A stretch of DNA of 19,820 nucleotides from CAYVUV01 sp964455095. GTDB lineage: Bacteria > Desulfobacterota > Binatia > HRBIN30 > CADEER01. Under the pieces are notes generated by a model. The model made no database searches. It was not told the DNA's origin and was given only the letters and a program-made list of their open reading frames with translations. A program made the translations under genes and the position numbers. Position 1 is the stretch's first letter. Each line of letters opens with the position of its first letter. Below are positions 6,538 through 13,696 of the stretch, piece by piece. The stretch spans positions 1-19,820 of the forward strand of contig CAYVUV010000301.1 of assembly GCA_964455095.1 (NCBI GenBank). The letters run 5' to 3'.

Positions 6538-8921
6538 TGGCTGGTCAGCTTCTTCGGCTCCTTCTCCCAGTGCCAGCCGTCGATCTTGAGGCCGACCTTG
6601 GGCGCGTAGCCGGTCTGGTAGTGCTGCACCGTGCCGGCGGCGTCGATGAGGACGAATGTCGGGGTGCCGCTGACGCCGTAGTTTTGAAACGTGACGCGGA
6701 AGCGGTCGGTGGCAACGATGGCGGGGAACGGTTCGGCGAACTGTTTGAAGAACGGTTCCAGCGTCTCGCGCGGCTCGTCGGTGACCGCGACCACCTCGAC
6801 CCCGCGCGCCGCCGCAAACGCCAATACCTCGGGCAGCGCGGCTTTGCACGGCAGACACCAGGTCGCCCAGAAGAAGAGCAGGCGCGGCTTGCCGCTGGCC
6901 AGCGCTGTGGCGCCGCGCACCAGCTCGACGTCGAGCGGCGGCGCGGCGCTGCCGACTTTCGGCGGACCCGGCAGCTCCGGCATCGCCATCGGGTACGGAC
7001 CCGGGCGCAGGGTCACGCGCTGCGGCTTGTCCTGGCGCAGCACGTCGAGCGGATAGGCTTCGCCGATCTCGCTGCGCATGGTCCATTCGCGCACTTGATT
7101 GGGCTCTTCGAATGGATGTCCGGGCGGACCGAGAATGAGATCGCCGACGCGCATGCCGGCGGTGGAGGCAGGCGAGTCGGGATACACGGTGATGACCACC
7201 ACCGCGCCGCGCGGCGCCTGTGCCTTCTTGCGCTCGGCGTCCTGCAGCGGCCGGTAGCGAATGCCCATCCAGGCCGGCATCACGGCGTTGACGACTTGCT
7301 GGTCTTCGACCAGCGGCGGAAAGCTGGGCGGCGCGGGCAGGGCCGCGGCCGAGGTTTCCCGCGCCACCGGCAGCAGGGCGAGATCCTGGCAACCGAGCAA
7401 CTCGCCATACGCGGTGCGCTCGGCGGGACTGCCGTGGTGCGCCAGGTACTCGCGCCCGGCGATGCTGAGCAGCAGCATGCGCATGCGCAGCACGACGCCG
7501 AGGCGGACTTCCATCCGATAGCTGGCGCTGCCGGCGTCGTCGGCGCGCTGCTTGAGTACCTGCAGGCGCGCGTAGCGCTCGCGGTCGCGCTCGGTGTACG
7601 GCAGCAGGTCGGCGAGCAGCTCGTCGGCGGCGGCGCGGCGCTCGGCGGCCGTGAGTGCCTTGAGGCGCGCCGGCTCGAGCCGCTTGCGCCAGTTGGCATT
7701 CGCTTCGAGGAAGCGTTGCATGTTTTCGTAGGCAAGCGCCGCGAGCGCCTCGTGCCAGCGATCGGAGTAGGTGCGCAACTGCGCGCTGACGGCAGGCAGC
7801 ACCGCCGATTGCTTCTCGAGCTCGGCCAGGGAGCGCGGGCTGAACGTCCCGAAGGTCTGCCCGATGCGGTCGATGAGGCGGATCTCCGGTTCCCAGTCGG
7901 CCTTGTGTGTCCACGCCTCGGCGATCAGCTCGTCGGCGACCACGTTCAACGACACGTCGCGGCGGGCGGCCTCGGCCTCGAGCAAGCGCGTCAGGAAGAA
8001 GTCGGCGCTGGTGTGCGGCACATCGGGGGAATCGTCGGTGACCAGCACGCGCCGGTGCGCTTCGCGCAGGTTGCCCAGGGCCTCGGTGGCCTCGAACATG
8101 TGGTGCGAGTGCCCGACGCCATCGACACCGCGGTTCTCGGGATAGCAGCCGTAGGCCGGGCGATCGGCGGTCGAGGCGAAATAGCCGCAGACGTTGCCGG
8201 CCGGCAAGAGCGGGTCGCCGGTGGGATAGATGGCGTTGGCAAAGGAGCCGGAGAAGCATTGCGACATGAACATCACCACCCGCACCTGCGGGTCGAGCGG
8301 TGCGAGCATGTCGCGCAGCTGGCCGACGCTGAGCTTGTCGTTCCACAGCGTGATGGTGTTGTCGGCGAGGTCCTCTTTGTTGCGGTCGCCGTGATCGGTG
8401 ACGTACAGCAGCAATGTGTCGCCGGCGTGCAGCTGGCCGGCGGCGGTCTTGAACCACTCCTCGAGCTCGGGCCGGCGCGCCGGGCGCAGCGCGAATCCTT
8501 CGACCGAGGAATCGACGTAGTCCACCTGCGGGCGCAGGGCGGCGGCCGGCCCCGCCTCGGGCAGCAGCCAGAACATGCCGCCGGGCGTGATATCGCGTGT
8601 CGCCAGATCGGGGGCGGGATCGGCGCCGTCGCCGCTGAATACGGTGATGTCGGCGGCCGGCATGCCGCCCTCGGAGAGCAATGCAATGAGCTCTTTCACG
8701 TGGTGGAGGTGCGATTGGTAGTTGCTCTGCTTGCGCCCGCCGCCGTTGATCACCAGCGCGACGGTGCGGCCGGCGGGGCGCGGCGCGGGGGCGATCGCGA
8801 CGACCGGGTCGAGAGGGGCGGGCAGGGCGGCGGTGCGCGTCCCGCAGCCCGGCAGCAGCGCGGCGGCCAGCCCCAACAGGGCGGCCAGTGAACCGAGACG
8901 GGATCGATGCAGGCTCGTCAT
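6534..8921 (-). CDS. Lipoprotein fusing a legumain-like (C13) cysteine peptidase, PDZ and thioredoxin domains
   Basis: 795 residues. The start is the ATG at 8921 because it opens a lipoprotein signal peptide (MTSLHRSRLG..., lipobox LPGC, lipid cysteine C26); the frame stays open further upstream but into the divergent ABC gene. Residues 52-300 resemble peptidase family C13: VALVINGGG, LLSEGGMPAADITVFSGDG, the catalytic-type His motif YVTDHGD (H177) and the Cys motif FMSQCFSG (C222). A helical region of about 300-530 has no recognised fold. Residues about 545-640 look like PDZ (YPDSPASTAGMRVGDLI). Residues about 655-795 are a TlpA/AhpC-type thioredoxin with WATWCLPC (C689, C692) and cis-Pro motif SGTPTF. 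It is probably membrane-anchored and periplasmic. It is the first gene of a two-gene unit with the GFA protein. The combination is unusual; each domain call comes from motifs only. Confidence 0.88.
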   Translation of the reverse strand: MTSLHRSRLGSLAALLGLAAALLPGCGTRTAALPAPLDPVVAIAPAPRPAGRTVALVINGGGRKQSNYQSHLHHVKELIALLSEGGMPAADITVFSGDGADPAPDLATRDITPGGMFWLLPEAGPAAALRPQVDYVDSSVEGFALRPARRPELEEWFKTAAGQLHAGDTLLLYVTDHGDRNKEDLADNTITLWNDKLSVGQLRDMLAPLDPQVRVVMFMSQCFSGSFANAIYPTGDPLLPAGNVCGYFASTADRPAYGCYPENRGVDGVGHSHHMFEATEALGNLREAHRRVLVTDDSPDVPHTSADFFLTRLLEAEAARRDVSLNVVADELIAEAWTHKADWEPEIRLIDRIGQTFGTFSPRSLAELEKQSAVLPAVSAQLRTYSDRWHEALAALAYENMQRFLEANANWRKRLEPARLKALTAAERRAAADELLADLLPYTERDRERYARLQVLKQRADDAGSASYRMEVRLGVVLRMRMLLLSIAGREYLAHHGSPAERTAYGELLGCQDLALLPVARETSAAALPAPPSFPPLVEDQQVVNAVMPAWMGIRYRPLQDAERKKAQAPRGAVVVITVYPDSPASTAGMRVGDLILGPPGHPFEEPNQVREWTMRSEIGEAYPLDVLRQDKPQRVTLRPGPYPMAMPELPGPPKVGSAAPPLDVELVRGATALASGKPRLLFFWATWCLPCKAALPEVLAFAAARGVEVVAVTDEPRETLEPFFKQFAEPFPAIVATDRFRVTFQNYGVSGTPTFVLIDAAGTVQHYQTGYAPKVGLKIDGWHWEKEPKKLTSQ

Positions 8922-9016
8922 GCGAGCGCCTTTCGTAGCAGAGGGGCGCACGCTCCGAAACCAGCCCTCGCGCCCTATGCCCCGCGGCGCGCGTATGGCA
9001 GGATGCGCGGCTATCA

Positions 9017-9961
9017 ATGGAACACGCGATTGCCACACGAGGACTGAGTCAGCAGTACGGCGAGCGCCGGGCCCTGGACGACGTGTCGTTCGAGGTCGGG
9101 CGCGGGGAAATCTTCGGGCTTCTGGGGCCGAACGGCAGCGGCAAGACGACGCTGTTCCGCATTCTCTCGACCCTGGTGCGCCCGAGCGGCGGCGCGGCCG
9201 AGGTGTGCGGCCACGACCTCGCGCGCGAGCCCGACGCCGCGCGGCGCCGGCTCGGCGTCGTCTTTCAGCGGCCCAGCATCGACGGCAAGCTGACGGTGGC
9301 GGAGAACATGCGCCACCACGGCCGGCTGTACGGCATGGCCAATCCGGCTCTGGCCGAGCGCACGGTCGTGCTGATGGACCGGCTCGGCATCGCCGACCGG
9401 GCGGGCGATCGGGTCGAGACGCTGTCGGGCGGTCTACAGCGCCGCGTCGAGCTGGCCAAGGGCCTGCTGCCACAACCCGACGTGTTGCTGCTCGACGAGC
9501 CGTCGACCGGTCTCGATCCGGCGGCGCGGCGCGACTTCACGCGCTACCTGTTGCAGCTGCGCGCCGAGGAGCGGGTCACCGTGGTGCTGACGACGCACTA
9601 CCTCGAGGAAGCCGAGAACTGCGACCGAGTCGGCATTCTGCACCAGGGACGACTGGTGCGGGTGGGGACGCCGGACGAGCTCAAGGACGCCGTCGGTGGC
9701 GACGTGGTGGTGATTCACGCCCACGATCCGCAGGCGTTGCAGGGGCGCATCCGCGAGCGGTTCGGCTGCGAGGTGGCGGTCGTCGACGGCACCTTGCGCG
9801 CCGAGCGGCCGCGCGGGCACGAGTTTCTGCGCGATCTGGTCGAGGCATTTCCCGGCGAGATCGCCTCGGTGACCTACGGCAAGCCGACGCTGGAGGACGT
9901 GTTCATCCATCTGACCGGGGCCCGCTTCTGGGGCGGTGCCGCGAACGGAGAGGGCCAATGA
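9017..9961 (+). CDS. ABC exporter ATP-binding protein (DrrA/CcmA type)
   Basis: 314 residues. Walker A GPNGSGKTT is at 37-45, Q-loop at Q84, signature LSGGLQRR at 136-143, Walker B VLLLDEP with D160 and E161, and H-loop H194. The region after about 215 is a C-terminal extension typical of the DrrA/NodI group, ending with SVTYGKPTLEDVFIHLTG. It energises the ABC-2 permease encoded next, with which it overlaps by 4 nt (ATGA). The ATG at 9017 has no close ribosome site; AGGA lies about 12 bases upstream. The gene is divergent from the C13 peptidase gene, with 95 bp between them. The exported substrate is unknown. Confidence 0.95.
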   Translation: MEHAIATRGLSQQYGERRALDDVSFEVGRGEIFGLLGPNGSGKTTLFRILSTLVRPSGGAAEVCGHDLAREPDAARRRLGVVFQRPSIDGKLTVAENMRHHGRLYGMANPALAERTVVLMDRLGIADRAGDRVETLSGGLQRRVELAKGLLPQPDVLLLDEPSTGLDPAARRDFTRYLLQLRAEERVTVVLTTHYLEEAENCDRVGILHQGRLVRVGTPDELKDAVGGDVVVIHAHDPQALQGRIRERFGCEVAVVDGTLRAERPRGHEFLRDLVEAFPGEIASVTYGKPTLEDVFIHLTGARFWGGAANGEGQ

Positions 9962-10797
9962 CCGAGTCGACTGGCGCGCTGACCCTGCAGCGCGCATCCT
10001 CCCAAAGCGGCACGGCGCCGGCTGTCGAATGGCGCGCGGTGGAGACGCTGTGGTGGCGTGAAGTCATCCGCTTCGTGCGCCAGCGCAGCCGCCTGGTCGG
10101 CGCGTTTGCACAGCCGCTGGTGTTCTGGTTGCTGCTGGGTGGCGGGCTCAACGCCTCGTTTCGGACGCCCGACATGCCGCAGAGCAGCTACATGGTGTAC
10201 TTCTACCCGGGGGTGATCGCGCTGGTGCTGCTGTTCACCGCCATCTTCGCCACCATCGCGGTGGTCGAGGATCGGCAGGCCGGCTTCCTGCAGGGCGTCC
10301 TGGTTGCCCCGGTGTCACGCGCCACGATCGTGCTCGGTCAATCCCTCGGCTGTACGACGCTGGCGCTGGTCCAGGGTATCCTGTTCCTGCTCTTCGCCCC
10401 GCTGCTCGGCATCCACGTCACGCTCGGCATGCTGGGGTTGGTGATCGTGGTGCAGGCGTTGATGGCCTTCGGGTTGGCGAACCTCGGGCTCATCATCGCC
10501 TGGCGCATGGATTCGACGCAGGGCTTTCACGCCATCATGAACTTGATCCTGCTGCCGCTCTGGCTGCTGTCCGGTGCCTTCTTTCCCGCCACCGGGGCGG
10601 CCCCGTGGTTGAGCTGGGTGATGCACATCAACCCGTTGACCTACGGCATGGCCGCGCTGCGCCGCGGGCTGTATTTCGATCAACCCGCCGCGGTCGCGGC
10701 GATGCCAGGCCTGTGGCTGTCGCTGGCGGTCCTGACACTGTTTGCCGCCGCGAGCTTCTGGGTCGCGGTGCGCACCGCGCGCCGAACGGCGGCGTAG
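9958..10797 (+). CDS. ABC-2 type exporter permease
   Basis: 279 residues. About six membrane segments are visible (roughly 46-64, 82-103, 126-150, 155-180, 191-212, 251-271). The coupling segment VVEDRQAGFLQGVLVAPVSR (102-121), LSGAFFP (204-210) and INPLTYG (224-230) are typical of DrrB/NodJ-like permeases. The start overlaps the ATPase stop (ATGA) and is preceded by GGAGAGGG. Together with the ATPase it forms a minimal two-component exporter that could move a lipid, polysaccharide or drug-like compound; nothing here tells which. Confidence 0.94.
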   Translation: MTESTGALTLQRASSQSGTAPAVEWRAVETLWWREVIRFVRQRSRLVGAFAQPLVFWLLLGGGLNASFRTPDMPQSSYMVYFYPGVIALVLLFTAIFATIAVVEDRQAGFLQGVLVAPVSRATIVLGQSLGCTTLALVQGILFLLFAPLLGIHVTLGMLGLVIVVQALMAFGLANLGLIIAWRMDSTQGFHAIMNLILLPLWLLSGAFFPATGAAPWLSWVMHINPLTYGMAALRRGLYFDQPAAVAAMPGLWLSLAVLTLFAAASFWVAVRTARRTAA

Positions 10798-10812
10798 TCC
10801 CCGCGCCTTGTG

Positions 10813-10848
10813 CTCCCCCCTCCTTTCCACGGAGGGGACAGGAGGGAG
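10813..10848. terminator. GC hairpin between converging genes
   Basis: CCCCTCC (10817-10823) pairs perfectly with GGAGGGG (10831-10837) around TTTCCAC. Outer bases CTCC and AGGAGGGAG (10840-10848) can extend an alternative pairing. It sits between the ABC permease stop and the converging small gene, so it could act as a bidirectional terminator. There is no T-run. Similar CT/AG-rich hairpins are common intergenic repeats in GC-rich genomes. Confidence 0.4.
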
Positions 10849-10859
10849 GTCGAGGTCGC

Positions 10860-11105
10860 TCAACCGCTCTTGCCGCCGGGCTCGTCCCGCGGTGCGGCCT
10901 CGTCGTCGACCCAGACGAAGTGCGCGCCGCAGTGCAGGCACAGGGCGTCGAGGTAATACACGCCGCGCACGCTGCCGAGGGCCAGGCGCTGGCGGTGGCT
11001 ATGGCCGTTGCCGTCGCGGCACTGGTGCAGCAACGAGCGGCCGCGGCCCGTGACGGGTGTGCGCTGCGGCGGCTGCAGCGGGGTGAAGGTGACGATGGTC
11101 GGCAC
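10860..11105 (-). CDS. Small CxxC protein downstream of metF
   Basis: 81 residues, GTG start 7 nt after the metF stop. No family recognised. The middle contains GVYYLDALCLHCGAHFVWVDDE, where the CLHCG knuckle and aromatic residues suggest a half zinc ribbon; an earlier HQC and HSHR could supply further ligands. The C-terminus is charged. The ribosome site is weak, so expression would rely on coupling to metF. The coding assignment rests on position, the convincing CxxC segment and the lack of a competing gene on the other strand. It could instead be a chance frame. Confidence 0.5.
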   Translation of the reverse strand: MPTIVTFTPLQPPQRTPVTGRGRSLLHQCRDGNGHSHRQRLALGSVRGVYYLDALCLHCGAHFVWVDDEAAPRDEPGGKSG

Positions 11106-11112
11106 GCAAGCC

Positions 11113-11979
11113 CTAACGGCGCAGGTCGGCGAGGATGGCCGCCGTGGCGGGCGACTGGTTCAGCGTGTAGAAATGGATTCCCGGCGCGCCGCCGGCGAGC
11201 AGCGCGCGACACTGTTCGGTGGCGTGCGCGATGCCGACCGCGCGCACCGCTTCTTCGTCGTCTTGCACCGCCCGCATGCGGGCGCGCAGCGCCTCGGGCA
11301 TGCGGGCGCCGCACATCTTGGTGATGCGCTCGATCTGGTGCGCATTGGTCACCGGCATGATCCCGGGCACGATCGGCACGGTGATCCCCACCCGCCGGGC
11401 GCGTGCGACGAAGGCAAAGTAGTCGGCGTTGTCGAAAAAAAGCTGGGTGATGACGAAGTCGACGCCAGCCGCGACCTTCTGGCGCAGATGCTCCAGATCC
11501 AGGTCGAGGTCGGGGCACTCGACATGCCCCTCCGGATAGCCGGCGCCGGCGAGGCAAAACGGGTAGTCGCGCTCGCGGATGAAGCGCACCAACTCGCTGG
11601 CGTAGCCGAACCCGTCGCGCGGGCGCACGAAGTGGGTCTCGCCCTGCGGCGGATCGCCGCGCAACGGCAGGACGTTTTCGATGCCGCTGTCGCGCAGGTG
11701 GTCGAGGATGCCCGCGATCTCGCTGCGGTCGTGGCCGACGCAGGTCAGATGGGCCATGGACTCGATGCCGTATTCGAGCTTGACCGTGGTGACGATTTCG
11801 ATGGTCTTGCCGCGGGTGCTGCCGCCGGCCCCGTAGGTGACGGAAACGAAGCTCGGCTCGAGCTCGCGCAGGTGGGCAATGGTGGCCAGCAGGGCTCGCT
11901 CCCCGGCCTCGGTCTTGGGCGGAAAAAACTCGAAGGAAAACACGGGTGCACCCGTGTCGAACAAATCGCGAATACGCAT
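11113..11979 (-). CDS. metF: Methylenetetrahydrofolate reductase
   Basis: 288 residues, the normal bacterial MetF size. The enzyme uses FAD to reduce 5,10-methylene-THF to 5-methyl-THF for methionine synthesis. Visible motifs: FSFEFFPPKTE (14-24, with the catalytic Glu in the FEFFPP segment), VTYGAGGSTR (47-56), LRGDPP (106-111), TQLFFD (178-183), PGIMPV (205-210) and GIHFYTLN (267-274). I chose the ATG at 11979 (MRIRDLF) because the upstream open stretch is arginine- and glycine-rich and unrelated to the family. It appears to head a small unit with the CxxC protein. No SAM or SAH riboswitch consensus was found in its leader. Confidence 0.96.
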   Translation of the reverse strand: MRIRDLFDTGAPVFSFEFFPPKTEAGERALLATIAHLRELEPSFVSVTYGAGGSTRGKTIEIVTTVKLEYGIESMAHLTCVGHDRSEIAGILDHLRDSGIENVLPLRGDPPQGETHFVRPRDGFGYASELVRFIRERDYPFCLAGAGYPEGHVECPDLDLDLEHLRQKVAAGVDFVITQLFFDNADYFAFVARARRVGITVPIVPGIMPVTNAHQIERITKMCGARMPEALRARMRAVQDDEEAVRAVGIAHATEQCRALLAGGAPGIHFYTLNQSPATAAILADLRR

Positions 11980-12188
11980 TGTGGGCGCACTGTAAAAGAA
12001 AGGTGCCAACCAGCGCAACGCATCGGGACCACGAGGCCCGCACGAGCCACGGGCGATCCCTGGAGCTTTTCCCACGATCTAGGGGTTTTTCCCAATTGCG
12101 TTGAGGTGTCCAACCTGGGAATCAGTTGGTTGCTCAGTGCGATCGCAAGTCGGAAAGAACGCCAACGAACAGAACGGGAGCGGTAAGA
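11980..12188. other. Divergent intergenic region, metF / metzincin
   Basis: No gene. The region must contain both divergent promoters, but I find no strong pair. For metF a weak candidate on the minus strand is TTGCGC (12018-12013) and TACAGT (11994-11989) with an 18-bp spacer. An interrupted inverted repeat, TTCCCA (12089-12094) with TGGGAA (12116-12121), encloses GTTG/CAAC (12100-12103 and 12111-12114). TTTTCCCA also occurs twice as a direct repeat near 12067 and 12087. These may bind a regulator. Confidence 0.35.
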
Positions 12189-13559
12189 ATGTTGGGACGC
12201 ACGCGTCACCTCATGGTTTGCACCGCGGCGCTGCTGTGCAGCGCGCTGCCCTCACCGAGCTGGGGATTCGTCAATGTCGGCCTGAACCCCAACCTCGCCA
12301 CCGCTCCTCGTTGGTCGGCGACCGAGGTCGGCGGCCGCGGCCTGGCGGACGGCAAGATCGCGGTGTCGATCACCACCAACTTCGCCGAGGACATCGCGCT
12401 GGCCGTCACCGGCAGCGCGTTGCCGGCCGACGTCGCCGAGATCGAAGCGGCCGTGGTGGCGGCGTTCGCCGCCTGGGAGAGCCCGGTGCTCCAGTTCGAG
12501 GTCACATTCGACGCTTCCACCGTACGCGATCCCGCATCGGGCGCCGAGCTCGACCTCTTCGCCGTGCTCTCGACGGACCCTGACTTTGCGAGCAGCGGGG
12601 CAAACTTCGGCGTGACGTTCATGCTCTGGAGCTTCCTGCCAAATCGCACCTTGACCAACGGCGCGGTGCTGGCCGGCGATACGATCTACGGCGCCGACAT
12701 CCTGATCGCCACCGATCGCCTGGCCGGGGTGGCTCCTGCCTTCACGCGCGAGCAGCAGGTGCGACTGTTCCGGCGCTTGCTGATGCACGAGATCGGCCAC
12801 GCCATCGGCCTGCATCACCCCGCCAACGGACCGCTGCAGAACTTCGACACGGACACCGACCCCGGCAACGCCATCCTGGTCGATCCCGCCGATCCGCTGG
12901 CGACGATCGTGCTGTCGCCCAACCTCGACACGCTGGCCGTCATGAACCAGATCCCGAGCGATTTGAACGCGCTCTTCTACACCTCGCTGCGCAACGACGA
13001 CCGCGGCGGGCGCGACGTGCTCTATCCGGCGGTCGGCGCCACGCAGGACGTCTGCCAGCCGGCGCCGCTGACGAGTTGCCGTGCCGCACTCAAGTCAAAG
13101 TTGCAGATTCGCGATGACGCGTCCGACGGCAAGGACAAGCTGCTCTGGAAGTGGCTCAACGGCGACGCGACGGCGGCGGTTGATTTCGGCTCGCCCGACG
13201 CCTCGACCCGCTATTCGCTGTGCCTCTACCGCGGCGCGCTGCCGTCGGTGCTCGGCGAGCTCGCCCTGCCTCCCGGCGCCGGCTGGCTGTCCCAGGGCGA
13301 CAAGGGCTTCAAGTACAACGACCCTTCACGGCTGCCGCACGGCGTGCAGAAGAGCATTCTCAAAGCCGGCGCGCAGGACAAGGCGAAGATCGTCCTGAAG
13401 GCGAAAGGGGGCAATCTGCCGGACGGCTTGTTGCCGATCGGAACGACCCCCGTCGTCGCCCAGCTGGTGCGCGCCGACACCATGGCGTGCTGGCAAGGCG
13501 ACTACGACGTCGCCGACATCACCGCGGACGACGCCAGCGAGTTCAAGGCGAAGAAGTAG
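12189..13559 (+). CDS. Secreted metzincin-type zinc metallopeptidase with a lineage-typical C-terminal module
   Basis: 456 residues. I chose the ATG at 12189, with a GGGAGCGG site before it; a TTG at 12126 is also in frame but adds a charged, non-signal stretch. Signal peptide about 1-27 (ending PSWG). The catalytic domain (about 28-285) has the full motif HEIGHAIGLHH: ligands H200, H204 and H210, catalytic E201. VMNQ (M252) is a plausible Met-turn about 42 residues later, as in matrixins. The domain starts with MATRIXIN-like IAVSITTNF and helix IEAAVVAAFAAWES. Residues about 297-456 are a separate module (CRAALKSKLQIRDD, LLWKWLNGDA, YSLCLYRG, GFKYNDPS, KIVLKAKGGNLPDG, ACWQGDY) that I recall as a repeated C-terminal domain in Binatia secreted proteins. 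Probably extracellular; substrate unknown. Confidence 0.9.
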   Translation: MLGRTRHLMVCTAALLCSALPSPSWGFVNVGLNPNLATAPRWSATEVGGRGLADGKIAVSITTNFAEDIALAVTGSALPADVAEIEAAVVAAFAAWESPVLQFEVTFDASTVRDPASGAELDLFAVLSTDPDFASSGANFGVTFMLWSFLPNRTLTNGAVLAGDTIYGADILIATDRLAGVAPAFTREQQVRLFRRLLMHEIGHAIGLHHPANGPLQNFDTDTDPGNAILVDPADPLATIVLSPNLDTLAVMNQIPSDLNALFYTSLRNDDRGGRDVLYPAVGATQDVCQPAPLTSCRAALKSKLQIRDDASDGKDKLLWKWLNGDATAAVDFGSPDASTRYSLCLYRGALPSVLGELALPPGAGWLSQGDKGFKYNDPSRLPHGVQKSILKAGAQDKAKIVLKAKGGNLPDGLLPIGTTPVVAQLVRADTMACWQGDYDVADITADDASEFKAKK

Positions 13560-13582
13560 GCCCGGTACCTGGTCTCGTTCGA

Positions 13583-13609
13583 TTGACGGAGTCGTGCGGC
13601 CCGTATTAC
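13583..13609 (+). promoter_or_regulatory. Possible promoter for the surface repeat protein
   Basis: TTGACG (13583-13588) and TATTAC (13604-13609) are both good hexamers, but the spacer is only 15 bp. They lie in the 137-bp gap after the metzincin stop. If active, the leader would be about 80 nt. The two genes could instead be co-transcribed. Confidence 0.4.
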
Positions 13610-13696
13610 TGCTGCCACGCGGCTTGAGATCTTCGTGTAGCAGTGGGTTCTCGCGTCTCAGGCCACGCATCGACAGGGTGGACGAGGAGGTTCGAG

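Noticed and set aside
6525..8891. Very long plus-strand open frame (788 codons)
   Set aside because: It lies antisense to the peptidase-PDZ-thioredoxin gene, which has clear motifs; high GC keeps the opposite strand open. The product is Arg/Gly/Ala-rich without family motifs.
11980..12075. SAM/SAH-type riboswitch or sigma-54 promoter before metF
   Set aside because: No conserved riboswitch core was found. A TTGGCAC on the minus strand lacks the matching -12 GC element.
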